From assembly GCF_900148515.1 (NCBI RefSeq), contig NZ_FRXN01000006.1, forward strand, positions 296,070 to 360,069: a stretch of 64,000 bases of DNA. Reading direction: 5' to 3'. Origin of the DNA: Algoriphagus zhangzhouensis (GTDB lineage Bacteria; Bacteroidota; Bacteroidia; Cytophagales; Cyclobacteriaceae). This document shows positions 1-9,000 of the stretch, piece after piece. A program made the position numbers and the translations under genes. The notes below the pieces were generated by a model. That model saw only the letters and a list, made by a program, of their open reading frames with translations. It was not told where the DNA came from and ran no database searches. The number at the start of each line of letters is the position of its first letter. The first letter of the stretch is position 1.

Positions 1-6
1 GGGCAT

Positions 7-36
7 AAAAAAAGCGACTTGAGAGTCGCTTTTTTG
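7..36 (-). terminator. rho-independent terminator of the 48-aa basic protein gene
   Basis: A 7-bp stem (AGCGACT/AGTCGCT) with a 4-nt TGAG loop is flanked by an A-run and a T-run. It can therefore end transcription on either strand. It lies just after the stop codon of the minus-strand small gene at 55-201. Confidence 0.8.
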
Positions 37-54
37 TTTCCAGAAATTAGGAAA

Positions 55-201
55 TTATTTGTTGTCAAAAGACTTTTTCAATTCTTCCACATCCACGTTT
101 TTGATCACTGGTTGAGCGCTCAACTGCTTGATTCTGATTACACGTGTATTCTGGCTTTGTCTTTTTCTTCTTAGTTTTCTTTTCAGAGTAGTAACTGCCA
201 T
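55..201 (-). CDS. small basic conserved protein, 48 aa, unknown function
   Basis: This reading frame starts with ATG at 199-201 and stops with TAA. The protein begins MAVTTLKRKLRRKRQSQNTR, so the N-terminal third is very rich in Lys and Arg, and it ends in a short acidic/basic helix-like tail (VEELKKSF). The composition resembles a small ribosome- or RNA-binding protein, but I cannot assign it to a named ribosomal protein family. It has its own terminator (7-36) and a perfect Bacteroidota -7 box (TACCTTTG, 242-249), which argues that it is a real monocistronic gene. It is divergent from hisS. I have the impression that small basic proteins of this kind recur in Bacteroidota, but that is memory, not a search. 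Confidence 0.75.
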   Translation of the reverse strand: MAVTTLKRKLRRKRQSQNTRVIRIKQLSAQPVIKNVDVEELKKSFDNK

Positions 202-241
202 GACTGTATATGTTTAAAGTTTTTTGTTTCGAAACGGAGTG

Positions 242-249
242 CAAAGGTA
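242..249 (-). promoter_or_regulatory. Bacteroidota -7 promoter element of the 48-aa gene
   Basis: The minus-strand sequence TACCTTTG matches the TAnnTTTG consensus exactly and lies about 40 nt upstream of the ATG at 201. No clear TTTG -33 element is seen at the expected 19-21 nt spacing. Confidence 0.5.
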
Positions 250-335
250 AAGAAACATTTTTTTATTGCCTATAAATCTATAGGAATAAATTATCTCTTC
301 TCCTTAAAATCAAGGGTATTTCTGTAATTTTTCGA

Positions 336-343
336 TAAATTTG
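336..343 (+). promoter_or_regulatory. candidate -7 promoter element of hisS
   Basis: TAAATTTG matches TAnnTTTG exactly. It would give a transcript starting about 18-20 nt before the hisS ATG at 369. A matching -33 TTTG is not evident, so the call rests on the -7 box and its position. Confidence 0.4.
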
Positions 344-368
344 GCCTTTAATCACCAGAAAAAGAAGC

Positions 369-1730
369 ATGCAGAAACCTAGTTTGCCTAAAGGAACGAG
401 AGATTTTGGCCCTATTCAGATGGCTAGAAGGAATTTTATTCTGGATACTATCAAAGACACTTTTCGCCTGTTTGGCTACAATCAGATAGAAACTCCAGCC
501 ATGGAGAATTTAAGTACACTGACTGGAAAATATGGAGATGAAGGGGATCAGCTCCTTTTCAAAATTTTGAATAGTGGGGATTATTTAAAGAAAGTAAGTG
601 CTGAGGATCTGGAAAATGGTTCTGCGGCGACTTTGACCAAAGTTTCAGAAAAAGGACTTCGATACGATTTGACTGTGCCTTTTGCAAGATTCGTGGTGAT
701 GAATCGAAATGAATTGACATTTCCGTTTAAGAGATTTCAGATCCAGCCTGTTTGGAGAGCAGATAGACCGCAAAAGGGGAGATATAGGGAGTTTTATCAG
801 TGTGATGCAGATGTAGTTGGGACAGATAGTCTGGTTTGTGAAGCTGAAATTATCCTGATGATTCGCCGAGTTTTTAAGCATTTGGGAATCGAGGATTATA
901 CGATCAAAGTGAATAATAGAAAGATCCTGACCGGTATTTCCGAGGTGATCGGTGAAGCTGGAAAAGAGGGACCTCTTTGCGTTGCAATTGACAAACTCGA
1001 TAAAATTGGTTGGGAGAAAGTTCAGGAAGAGCTTGAGCAGAGAGGATTCCAGAACGATTCTGTACAAAAATTAAATCCGCTTGTTCAATACAATGGAGGA
1101 GAAGCTGGAAAATTGGAATTTCTAAAGTCCTTTTTGTCCTCCAGTGAAGTAGGATTGGAAGGGGTAAAGGAATTGGAAGAGACGTTTGAGATTCTTTCTC
1201 AAATGGGTGAGGGTTTGGATCATGTCGAATTGGACATGGTTTTGGCCAGAGGACTTTCCTATTACACCGGGGCAATTTTTGAAGTTAAAGTCAATAATGT
1301 CTCTATAGGATCAGTAAGTGGTGGAGGTCGATATGATAACCTGACTGGAGTTTTTGGACTTCAAGGTGTTTCTGGAGTTGGGTTTTCTTTCGGAGTAGAT
1401 CGATTGTATGATGTGATGGAGGAGTTGAGTATTTTCCCGAAGGAAAGCGTCCAAGGAACACAGCTATTATTGACTTACTTTGATCATAAAGGATACGGAT
1501 ATGCTTTATCCCTTTTGTCTCAATTGAGAGCAAATGGAATCATTGCAGAAATCTATCCTGATCAGGCTAAAATGAAAAAGCAATTGGATTACGCCAGCAA
1601 AAATGGAGTTCCATTTGTTGGGATCTGTGGTGATCAGGAAATAGCAGACAAGACGATTGCCTTGAAAGAGCTTGAAACAGGCAACCAAGAAAGTCTTAAT
1701 TTGGAAGAGTTGACCAAGAAATTGGGATAA
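369..1730 (+). CDS. hisS: histidyl-tRNA synthetase
   Basis: This class II aminoacyl-tRNA synthetase charges tRNA-His in the cytoplasm. The 453-residue protein has the class II core: motif 2 around residues 127-148 (QPVWRADRPQKGRYREFYQ, with the ATP-binding arginine at about R130), the HisA histidine-binding signature RGLSYYTG around 294-301, and motif 3-type glycines in SGGGRYDN around 316-324. A C-terminal anticodon-binding domain follows from about residue 350. Length is within the usual range (420-470). The start follows a plausible -7 box with a very short leader. The gene is followed 1 nt later by the end of a convergent small gene. Confidence 0.97.
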   Translation: MQKPSLPKGTRDFGPIQMARRNFILDTIKDTFRLFGYNQIETPAMENLSTLTGKYGDEGDQLLFKILNSGDYLKKVSAEDLENGSAATLTKVSEKGLRYDLTVPFARFVVMNRNELTFPFKRFQIQPVWRADRPQKGRYREFYQCDADVVGTDSLVCEAEIILMIRRVFKHLGIEDYTIKVNNRKILTGISEVIGEAGKEGPLCVAIDKLDKIGWEKVQEELEQRGFQNDSVQKLNPLVQYNGGEAGKLEFLKSFLSSSEVGLEGVKELEETFEILSQMGEGLDHVELDMVLARGLSYYTGAIFEVKVNNVSIGSVSGGGRYDNLTGVFGLQGVSGVGFSFGVDRLYDVMEELSIFPKESVQGTQLLLTYFDHKGYGYALSLLSQLRANGIIAEIYPDQAKMKKQLDYASKNGVPFVGICGDQEIADKTIALKELETGNQESLNLEELTKKLG

Positions 1731-1731
1731 G

Positions 1732-2013
1732 TTATTCCACTTTCAAAATCGAGTTGATGGGGATGGTCACTCCTCCTTTCAGGACTATGAATTCACTAGC
1801 TACAGCCCAAACCGTGGTGTAGACTTCGTAAACTTGTTCATTTGCTGATTGAAAGGTGATATGAACTTTAGAATGAAGTAAATTCCCGAGGGTTTGGGAT
1901 CGATGCAAATCAGCCAACCTGGATTTTTTCTCATCGTATGATTGGAGAACTTCCTGTTTGGAAAAATTCAGAGAATTGATTTGTTCTTTTTCGATGTATT
2001 CTTTGGTCTTCAT
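1732..2013 (-). CDS. hypothetical protein, 93 aa
   Basis: A small soluble protein of unknown function. I chose the ATG at 2011-2013 (MKTKEYIEKEQIN); an upstream in-frame ATG at 2065-2067 would add 18 residues of unconvincing composition. The N-terminal half is charged and helical. The C-terminal half reads as beta-strands (YEVYTTVWAVASEFIVLKGG, then VTIPINSILKVE), like a small beta-barrel or an SH3/Sm-like fold; that is only an impression from hydrophobicity. The gene converges on hisS with stops 1 nt apart and no terminator between them. Confidence 0.6.
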   Translation of the reverse strand: MKTKEYIEKEQINSLNFSKQEVLQSYDEKKSRLADLHRSQTLGNLLHSKVHITFQSANEQVYEVYTTVWAVASEFIVLKGGVTIPINSILKVE

Positions 2014-2151
2014 GGTTGATAGGTTTAGAGAATATATAGACAGAGAAAAGTCTGTAAAAGTTTCCATTCTTGCATGAATATTTGATGTGATTTCGATATT
2101 CAGAAGAATGTTCTAAAAAGTTAATTGAAATTAAAATAAAATTCCAGATAT

Positions 2152-2487
2152 ATGTTTGATTTTATGAACATGATGAGCAAGGTCAAAGAGGCTCAGGCAA
2201 AAATTAAAGAGGCCCAGTCTAAACTTGTTCATTTGACTGCTGAAGGAGAATCCGGGGCTGGTTTGGTCAAGGTCACAGTCAATGGTGAACGAAAAGTATT
2301 AACTATTGATTTGGACGAGTCACTTTTGACTCCTCAGGACAAAGAAATGCTAAGTGACTTGATCGTTGCTGCAACTAATATTGCGATGGAGGCGATTGAT
2401 GTGAAAATCAAAGAAGCTATGAAGTCAGCGACTGAAGGAATGTTGCCAAATATTCCCGGAATGGACTTGGGAAGCATGTTTGGATGA
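2152..2487 (+). CDS. YbaB/EbfC family nucleoid-associated protein
   Basis: A 111-residue member of the YbaB/EbfC family, small dimeric DNA-binding proteins associated with the nucleoid. The family pattern is clear: an N-terminal helix rich in Lys and Gln (KVKEAQAKIKEAQSKL), then the strand segment GAGLVKVTVNGERKVLTIDL, then a C-terminal helix (LSDLIVAATNIAMEAI) and a Gly/Met-rich tail. In many bacteria the family sits with dnaX and recR. Here it overlaps the next gene by ATGA (2484-2487), which suggests translational coupling to a glycosyltransferase; that pairing is probably only positional. Confidence 0.9.
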   Translation: MFDFMNMMSKVKEAQAKIKEAQSKLVHLTAEGESGAGLVKVTVNGERKVLTIDLDESLLTPQDKEMLSDLIVAATNIAMEAIDVKIKEAMKSATEGMLPNIPGMDLGSMFG

Positions 2488-3479
2488 AAAACTGTGCTGT
2501 TGTCATCTTGAATTACAACGGGGAAGGAATGCTAAGTCAGTTTCTTCCCTCTGTTATTGAACATTCCAATTCGGATGTTTGGGTGATAGACAATGCTAGC
2601 CAAGATGGATCAATAGCGCTTTTAGAAAGGGAATTTCCCACAGTTCCCCTAATTAAACTTCAGGAAAATTTTGGATATGCTGGAGGATATAATTGGGGGT
2701 TAGAATCACTAAAGGGTAAATATCAATATTATATCCTGCTTAATTCTGATGTAGAAGTGCTGCCAAATTGGGATCAGGTTTTAATTTCCTCCTTGGAAAG
2801 TGATGATGACCTTGCAGCCGTGCAGCCTAAGATTCTCTCTTTTCAAAACCCAAGACTTTTTGATTATGCAGGAGCTGGAGGAGGTTTTCTGGATGATTTT
2901 TATTATCCCTATTGCCGTGGAAGGATTTGGAATGTAATCGAGGAAGACCATGGCCAATATGATGATTTTGCTTTTGTAGATTGGGCATCTGGCGCATGTA
3001 TGGCTATCAAAGCTGATCTTTTCCATCAAGCGGATGGCTTTGATGCTCATTTTTTTGCGCATATGGAAGAGATAGATCTTTGTGTAAGGTTTAGACAAAT
3101 GGGCTATAAGATTGGCTATACAGGTCAATCAAGAGTCCATCATTTTGGAGGAGCTACGCTTGCAAGAAGTAGCCCAAGGAAACTCTTCTTGAATATTAAG
3201 AATAGCCTGAGTATGATATATAAAGCTGAAACTTCAGGGAAGTTTTGGTGGATATTCATCATTAAGCTCCTAACTGAATGGTTGGCTGCAATCGGATATT
3301 ATGTCAAGGGCCAAGGAAAGTATGGCTCTGCAATATTTAGAGCTTACAAGGAATTTTGGAAAGGGAAAAGTCTCCAAGGGAGGTCTTACAAAGGGAAAGA
3401 ATTTATAAGAATCGGGCCTTCTCGATGGATATATTGGGATTTTATAATCCTGAGGAAAAGGACTTTTGAAAAGCTTTAG
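2484..3479 (+). CDS. family 2 glycosyltransferase
   Basis: A 331-residue GT2 enzyme of the rhamnosyl/galactosyl-transferase type, which transfers sugars from nucleotide donors to cell-envelope glycans. The GT-A fold is seen from the start (CAVVILNYNGEGML), followed by the nucleotide-binding VWVIDNASQDGS, the metal-binding region LLNSDVEVLP near residue 93, and the acceptor-side motifs WASGACMAIK and HMEEIDLCVRFR. Basic, hydrophobic C-terminal segments suggest membrane association. The start overlaps the ybaB-like stop by 4 nt, and the 3' end overlaps the convergent PspC gene by 4 nt. The sugar and acceptor cannot be read from the sequence. Confidence 0.88.
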   Translation: MKNCAVVILNYNGEGMLSQFLPSVIEHSNSDVWVIDNASQDGSIALLEREFPTVPLIKLQENFGYAGGYNWGLESLKGKYQYYILLNSDVEVLPNWDQVLISSLESDDDLAAVQPKILSFQNPRLFDYAGAGGGFLDDFYYPYCRGRIWNVIEEDHGQYDDFAFVDWASGACMAIKADLFHQADGFDAHFFAHMEEIDLCVRFRQMGYKIGYTGQSRVHHFGGATLARSSPRKLFLNIKNSLSMIYKAETSGKFWWIFIIKLLTEWLAAIGYYVKGQGKYGSAIFRAYKEFWKGKSLQGRSYKGKEFIRIGPSRWIYWDFIILRKRTFEKL

Positions 3480-3694
3480 TCAAAAAGTGCAGGATTGTTC
3501 ATCTTGCGGAAGTATTTTCGAACTTTCATTGTCATTGCGAGCACCACATAAATCACCACAGGTGATCCCAATGTGATGAAAGACAAATAAATAAAGAATA
3601 AACGGATGCTGTCAATTGGGAAATTTAGTTTTTCCCCTAATCTGGAACATACGCCGAAGGCTCTTTCTTCGAAAAACAGTTTCAGTTTTTGCAT
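3476..3694 (-). CDS. PspC domain protein
   Basis: A 72-residue protein consisting almost wholly of a PspC domain. It has the basic start MQKLKLFFEERAFGVCSRLG, the LNFPIDSIRLFFIYLSFITLG segment, a single strong membrane helix (residues about 32-55) and a basic cytoplasmic tail. In proteobacteria PspC is part of the phage-shock envelope-stress response; in Bacteroidota, short stand-alone PspC proteins are common and their role is less clear. The gene converges on the glycosyltransferase with a 4-nt stop overlap. Confidence 0.85.
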   Translation of the reverse strand: MQKLKLFFEERAFGVCSRLGEKLNFPIDSIRLFFIYLSFITLGSPVVIYVVLAMTMKVRKYFRKMNNPALFD

Positions 3695-3754
3695 GACAGT
3701 TGCTGGTTTAATTCAAATAAAGTTAAAAAATCATTTCAAGAATTATAAAGCAAA

Positions 3755-5539
3755 ATGTCGGCCCTATTGTTTTTAAAAGCTAGAAAAAGTTTCATTTTGT
3801 TGATTTTTAGTTGTTTATCAATTATTTCCTATGCTCAAGAAGCAAGATATTTAGAGGAAATTAATATAAAACCGCAACAATTAGAGTATTTCAGAGACTC
3901 TGTTCGCTTCTCAATTGATGGGAAGATCTCAATAGAGTCGGTCATGAGTCCTCGAAATCCAGAATTGAAATTGTTGCTAAAAACCTCTGATAAGTCACTT
4001 GATTTGGGAGATTTTGAGCTTCAGAAGAACTTAGGAGATTATTCTTTTTCTAAGGATTTTGTACTTGAATTCGAGCCTTGGATGGAAGGAGCAATTCTGG
4101 AAGCTCAATTATTTCAAGGAAAAAAAGTTTCTGATGAGCCTTTTGAAACGGTCCAATTAGCAAAAGGAGTCATTACAACCCCATTCTTAGCAAAAATAGG
4201 TAGAGTAAATCCAGATGAACCAATTCCGAATATTGGCCTATACATTCCTGCTGGGATCGTTAACAGGGATCTGACTAAGACGAAAGAGTTTCAAATATTT
4301 TTCAATCCAGGAACATCAAATTATGTAGGGAGTTCGAGGAATGAAGCCATGCTCTCAGAAATCAGAGCTTTTTTGATGGAAAACCCTTCCATAACTTCAA
4401 TCAAAATTATAGGGATCCAATCGCCCGAACAAGCTGAGGGGAAAAACAGCAAATTGGGAATGGATAGGGCAATGACGGTCAAAGATGAATTGATCTCCAG
4501 AAAGTTGTTCTTGAGGGATTCTATCATTGAGGTGGGGGCGAGATGGAATGATTGGTTTGACCTTCGATTATTGATTAGGGATTATGCTGGTCTTTCTACT
4601 TCCAAAAAGGATGAGTATTATACTATTTTAATGAATGGGGATGACTACCTGTCACAAAGAAGTCAAATGGAAAAGATTGCTGGCTTTAGTCAACTTTCGA
4701 GACAACTTTTTCCACAATTGAGAATGGCTAAAATTGAAATCCAGGCAAAGCCAGGTTCTGGATTAGGGATTGAGAAAATGTCGATCTTGGAAAAAGAGTT
4801 AAAAGGAAACTCTTCCAATTCTGAGTTGACTTTTCAAGATTGGGCTAGTGCTGCTGAGACTTCTCCCAGCTTAGATGACAAAGCTGAGATCTATACTAAG
4901 ATGACCGAGATGTTCAGGTCATCACTTCCTTATAATAACCTGGCTGTTGTCAAAATTCAAGAAGCACAAAGAACATTAGACAGGGACTTGAAGGAGAATT
5001 TGTGGGCTGAAGCGGAATGGTTGCTCAATCAAGCTCTCCGACTTGAAGAGAGTGCTTACATTCTTCATAATTTAGGACAGATATATGCATTAAAAGGTGA
5101 ATACTGGACAGCGTATAAATATTTATCTGATGCTTCTGTTTTGACTAGAGATCCTGATTTTTTGATGAGAAATGAAAGCTTAAGAGGAGCTTTAGATATC
5201 ATAAGAGGAGACTATAAATTAGCGACTTTAAGGTTTGATTATCCTTTTTCAAATTCATTTGATTTTTTCAACAAGGGGCTCGCATCATTTCTTTCCAAGG
5301 ATTATGCAAGTGCTTCTTTAGCTTTTGAAGAGTCAGTAATGCGCGATCGAGGTTTTGGTTATGGCTATTATGGTTTAGCATTGATAGCTATCAACAGTGG
5401 TCAAAATGAGGTCGCTTTAATTCAGCTGGAAAAAGCCGTAAATGCGAGTGAGGTATTATACGAGAAATCCTTAGTTGACCCAAGTTTTGATGATATAAAA
5501 TCTGATCCAAAATTTTTCGAAATTTTGAGAAAAAAATAG
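3755..5539 (+). CDS. exported OmpA-like/TPR protein
   Basis: A 594-residue protein with an N-terminal signal peptide ending near SYAQ (residues about 10-28). Residues about 175-290 resemble an OmpA-like peptidoglycan-associated fold: a FFNPGTSNY strand, then a helix and the KIIGIQSPEQAEGKNSKLGMDRA segment, in the position of the usual SxGxxD-NxxLSxxRA motif. Residues about 405-590 contain TPR-like helical repeats (LEESAYILHNLGQIYALKGE; YASASLAFEESVMRDRGFGY). This suggests a periplasmic scaffold anchored to the cell wall. It stands alone, with a PspC gene divergent upstream and a long non-coding region downstream. The OmpA assignment is moderate, TPR good, function unknown. Confidence 0.75.
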   Translation: MSALLFLKARKSFILLIFSCLSIISYAQEARYLEEINIKPQQLEYFRDSVRFSIDGKISIESVMSPRNPELKLLLKTSDKSLDLGDFELQKNLGDYSFSKDFVLEFEPWMEGAILEAQLFQGKKVSDEPFETVQLAKGVITTPFLAKIGRVNPDEPIPNIGLYIPAGIVNRDLTKTKEFQIFFNPGTSNYVGSSRNEAMLSEIRAFLMENPSITSIKIIGIQSPEQAEGKNSKLGMDRAMTVKDELISRKLFLRDSIIEVGARWNDWFDLRLLIRDYAGLSTSKKDEYYTILMNGDDYLSQRSQMEKIAGFSQLSRQLFPQLRMAKIEIQAKPGSGLGIEKMSILEKELKGNSSNSELTFQDWASAAETSPSLDDKAEIYTKMTEMFRSSLPYNNLAVVKIQEAQRTLDRDLKENLWAEAEWLLNQALRLEESAYILHNLGQIYALKGEYWTAYKYLSDASVLTRDPDFLMRNESLRGALDIIRGDYKLATLRFDYPFSNSFDFFNKGLASFLSKDYASASLAFEESVMRDRGFGYGYYGLALIAINSGQNEVALIQLEKAVNASEVLYEKSLVDPSFDDIKSDPKFFEILRKK

Positions 5540-5758
5540 CAAGATTTGAAAAATCATTTTTTTAACATTTGGGTAACAAAATTTGATTTTTTGTATTAAA
5601 ACTGTCCGATTTTTAAAAATGAGGGCATCAGAACTGGGGACTTGTTTAAATTTTTATATTGAATGATGTTAATTAGGGCAAATTCCCTACTGTGAGTGTT
5701 AAAAATTACCAAATAATATTTAGCTGGATAAGTTTGAATTTTGTTTTAGAATATTTAA

Positions 5759-5803
5759 CATTGGCGATTAAGATGTACAATAAAACCCAAAATATCGCCA
5801 ATG
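5759..5803 (+). repeat. inverted repeat in susC leader
   Basis: CATTGGCGAT (5759-5768) and ATCGCCAATG (5794-5803) are perfect complements separated by 25 nt. It could be an RNA stem or a split operator. It marks the change from AT-rich promoter-like DNA to the pyrimidine-rich leader. Confidence 0.6.
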
Positions 5804-5909
5804 ACCTATCCTACCTAGCTACTCCCACTCTCTTATAATGGCATCACCCGATGCACTCAAACCTACGAGGAAATAATCCTTTTGCAGGTATTCGTACCAC
5901 GGTATAACT

Positions 5910-5954
5910 GCTATAGAACCTTTAAAAATTAATACCCAATCAACATTCTATAGC
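5910..5954 (+). repeat. second inverted repeat in susC leader
   Basis: GCTATAGAA (5910-5918) pairs perfectly with TTCTATAGC (5946-5954) across a 27-nt A/T-rich loop. It is a likely RNA stem just upstream of the palindrome at 5971-5988. Confidence 0.55.
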
Positions 5955-5970
5955 TAAAAGTTATCTAGAA

Positions 5971-5988
5971 TCCGCAATCGATTGCGGA
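5971..5988. promoter_or_regulatory. LacI-family-type operator palindrome upstream of susC
   Basis: TCCGCAATCGATTGCGGA is a perfect 18-bp palindrome centred on CG. Its core GCAATCGATTGC has the same layout as LacI/GalR-family operators (for example the PurR-type GCAAACGTTTGC). It lies 50 nt before the susC ATG. No LacI-family regulator is encoded in this window, so the cognate protein would be elsewhere. Confidence 0.6.
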
Positions 5989-6023
5989 ATCAATTAACAG
6001 ACAAGTATTAAGATTATTCTTGT

Positions 6024-6040
6024 TACCCAATCTATCTATG
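6024..6040 (+). promoter_or_regulatory. start-site context motif of susC
   Basis: TACCCAATCTATCTATG ends in the ATG chosen as the susC start. The same sequence with two changes, at exactly the same distance from the ATG, precedes the FG-GAP/ASPIC lipoprotein gene (11198-11214). There is no Shine-Dalgarno sequence. The match decides the start at 6038 over an upstream in-frame TTG at 6020. Confidence 0.55.
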
Positions 6041-9000
6041 TTTATGAAAAATGTTTACAAAAGTCTAAGTGCACTGCTTTTGCTCTTAGTATTTGCCAGT
6101 TCGGCAGCCATGGCACAACGCGTGGTAACCGGTACTGTCCTTGACGAGTATGATGTTGGTCTTCCAGGGGTTTCAGTCCTCGTTAAAGGAACTACCACGG
6201 GTACCGCCACAGATATTGATGGGAAATTCTCCCTCAATGTTCCCAATGATCAAGCAGTTCTTGTTTTCTCCTTTATCGGTTATGCTACAATCGAGCAAGC
6301 TGTAGGAAACAGAAGTGTTGTTGATGTTAAACTTTCCCCAGACGAGCAAACTCTTACAGAGCTTGTTGTAACTGGTTATACTATTGATAGCCGCCGAGAA
6401 ACTACCGGTGCGATTGCTACAGTTGATCCGAAGGATTTGACAGTAATCCCAACTGGTAACGTGGAGCAAACACTTCAAGGTCGTGTATCAGGTGTGACAG
6501 TAATTACGAATGGTCAGCCAGGTACTACATCTATTGTCCGTGTTCGTGGTTTCGGTGCATTTGGTGGTAATGAGCCACTTTACATCGTTGATGGTGTGCC
6601 AGTAGGTACTACTGATTTCTTGAATCCTGATGATATCGAATCTACTACTGTATTGAAAGATGCAGCTGCAGCTTCTATTTATGGTGCTAGAGCTGCAAAC
6701 GGTGTGATTATCTATACTACTAAGAGAGGTAGAAAAGGAAATCAAAAATTAAGAGTAGACTACAATGGTATGTTTGGTGTGACCAATCCTGGTCAAGGTC
6801 TTGACATGATGAATCCTCAGGATTTTGCAACCTATACTTGGTTAGCTGAGACCAATCAAGCTATGATTGATGGTAGAGATCCAAGTTACGAACACCCACA
6901 ATTTGGCACAGGAAGTACACCTGTTATGCCTTATTACATTAACGTGGGCGGAGCGGCTGGAGTAGCTGGACCTTTTTCTGCGGCTCAATTAGAAGAAGAA
7001 AGATTAAAATATAATATCGATCCAACTAAAGGAGCAATCTACCAAGTGGTAAGAGCAGCTACTGGAGAAGGTACCGATTGGTATAAAGAATTAACAAGAA
7101 ATGCACCTCTAAATAGACATTCTATTGGATTGAATGGAGGTTCAGAAACAAGCAGATTCTTTGTTGGACTTGGATTCCAAGATCAAGCTGGTATTATGAT
7201 GGTTAACAACTTCAGAAGAATTTCCTTCAGAGCAAATTCTGAGTTTGATGTTACCAAGAAATTGAGAATTGGTGAAAACTTCCAAGCTACTTACCGTCAG
7301 GTCTTAGGACAGACTGGTGCAAATGGTGGGCAAGGTATTGCCGATGATGAAAATGATATCTTGGCAGCGTTTAGAATGCCTTCAATCATTCCTGTTTATG
7401 ATGAATTTGGTGGATACGGTGGTACTGCTGCTAGAGGCTTTAACAACCCAAGAAACCCAATTGCGAACAGAGACGGCCAGAGAGATAACAGAAACTTCAA
7501 CGCCAATATTTTTGGTAACGTGTATGCTGAGTATGACATTTTGGATGATTTGAAATTCAGAACATCCATCGGTGGGCAGTATAACAATTACTACTACTGG
7601 GGATATTCTAGATTGCAGTATGAAAACTCTGAAAACAACTCTGCATTCGGTTACAATGAAGGTGCTGGCTTTACTTTTGGCTGGACATTTACTAATACGT
7701 TGTCTTGGAAACGAACATTTGGTAAGCATTCATTTGACGTAATCGTTGGTCAAGAAGCTTTGAATACCGGTAACGGTAGAAATATGAGTGCTAGTGGTCA
7801 GAATCCATTCTCAACAGATCCTGATTTCGTAAACATTTCTAACCTTCCTGTTTCTTCAAGACAAGTTAACTCCAGCCTTTTCAAAGGAGTTAATTTCAAC
7901 TCATATTTTGGTCGTGTGAATTATGCTTTCAACGATAAGTATTTGGTGAGTGCAGTACTAAGAAGAGATGGAGCATCTAGATTTGGTGCTAATAACAGAT
8001 ACGGTGTATTCCCTGCATTCTCAGCGGCTTGGAGAATTTCTTCTGAAGGATTCTTGCAAAGCGCTACCTGGATTGACGATTTGAAAATCCGTGGTGGTTG
8101 GGGACAAATGGGTAACTCTAACAACGTAGATCCGAACAACCAGTATTCCCTATTCGGTGGTACTGTAGGTGCATCTTCTTATGATATTGGTGGTACTAAC
8201 TCTTCTGCTACTATTGGTTTTAGAAGAACTCGTATCGGTAACCCTAACGCGAAATGGGAAACTGCTGTAACTCAAAATATTGGTTTTGACGGTACATTCT
8301 TCAATGGAAGATTGGATGTGATATTCGACTGGTGGAAAAAGGATACTAAAGACTTGTTGTTTACAGTTCCAATTCCTCAAACTGCAGGTAGTAACGCTGC
8401 TCCTCCCTCAGTTAACATCGGTCAGATGTTGAATAGAGGTTTGGACCTATTGGTTTCTACCAGAGGTAATCTTTCATCTGCATTTACTTATGAGTTGACT
8501 GTGACTGGATCTACGTTGAAAAACGAAATTGTTTATTTGGCGCCAGGCTTGAATGTTATTACTTCTGTTAACCCATCTTATCGTGGAATCCAGCCAATCA
8601 GAAACCAAGTAGGTGAGCCATTGTCTACCTTCTTTGGTTACAAAGTTGAAGGATTGTTCCAGAGTGCTGAAGATGTAGCTTCTCATGCTACTCAAGATGG
8701 TGCTGCTCCAGGTAGATTCAAGTATGAGGATATCAACGGTGATGGCGAAATCACGCCTGATGATAGAACTGTCCTAGGTAACCCAATTCCAGATTTCACA
8801 GGTGGTGTTAACTTCACTGTAGGATATAAAGGATTAGATCTTTCCGCATATTTCTATACTTCTATTGGAAACGAAGTTTGGAACCAGTCTAAGTGGTTTA
8901 CCGACTTCTTCCAAACATTCGAAGGTGCTGCTATCTCTGAGAGATTGAAAGGAGCTTGGTCTCCAAGTAATACTGGCGCTACTATTCCAATTGTAGAAAA

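Larger units (their letters stand above)
5540..6037 (+). promoter_or_regulatory. 498-nt non-coding leader of the susCD locus
   Basis: No convincing gene lies here. The first 200 nt are AT-rich and should contain the promoter; from about 5800 the strand becomes pyrimidine-rich and structured. I see a 10-bp inverted repeat (5759-5803), a GGTA-TTCG-TACC mini-hairpin (5887-5898), a 9-bp inverted repeat (5910-5954) and an 18-bp perfect palindrome (5971-5988). A 12-codon frame (5838-5876, MASPDALKPTRK) is possible but unsupported. The length and structure suggest a regulated 5' leader for susC. Confidence 0.55.

Noticed and set aside
645..1275. Minus-strand open frames inside hisS
   Set aside because: They lie antisense to an intact, motif-complete gene and have shadow-like composition (many Cys, His, Ser, Ile).
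5838..5876. Possible 12-codon leader peptide upstream of susC
   Set aside because: Short frames of this size occur by chance; no initiation signal or regulatory codon pattern was seen.
6020..6037. Upstream TTG start for susC (and similarly TTG at 11188 for the FG-GAP/ASPIC gene)
   Set aside because: The shared TACCCAATCTA context points to the ATGs at 6038 and 11212, and the signal peptides start cleanly there.
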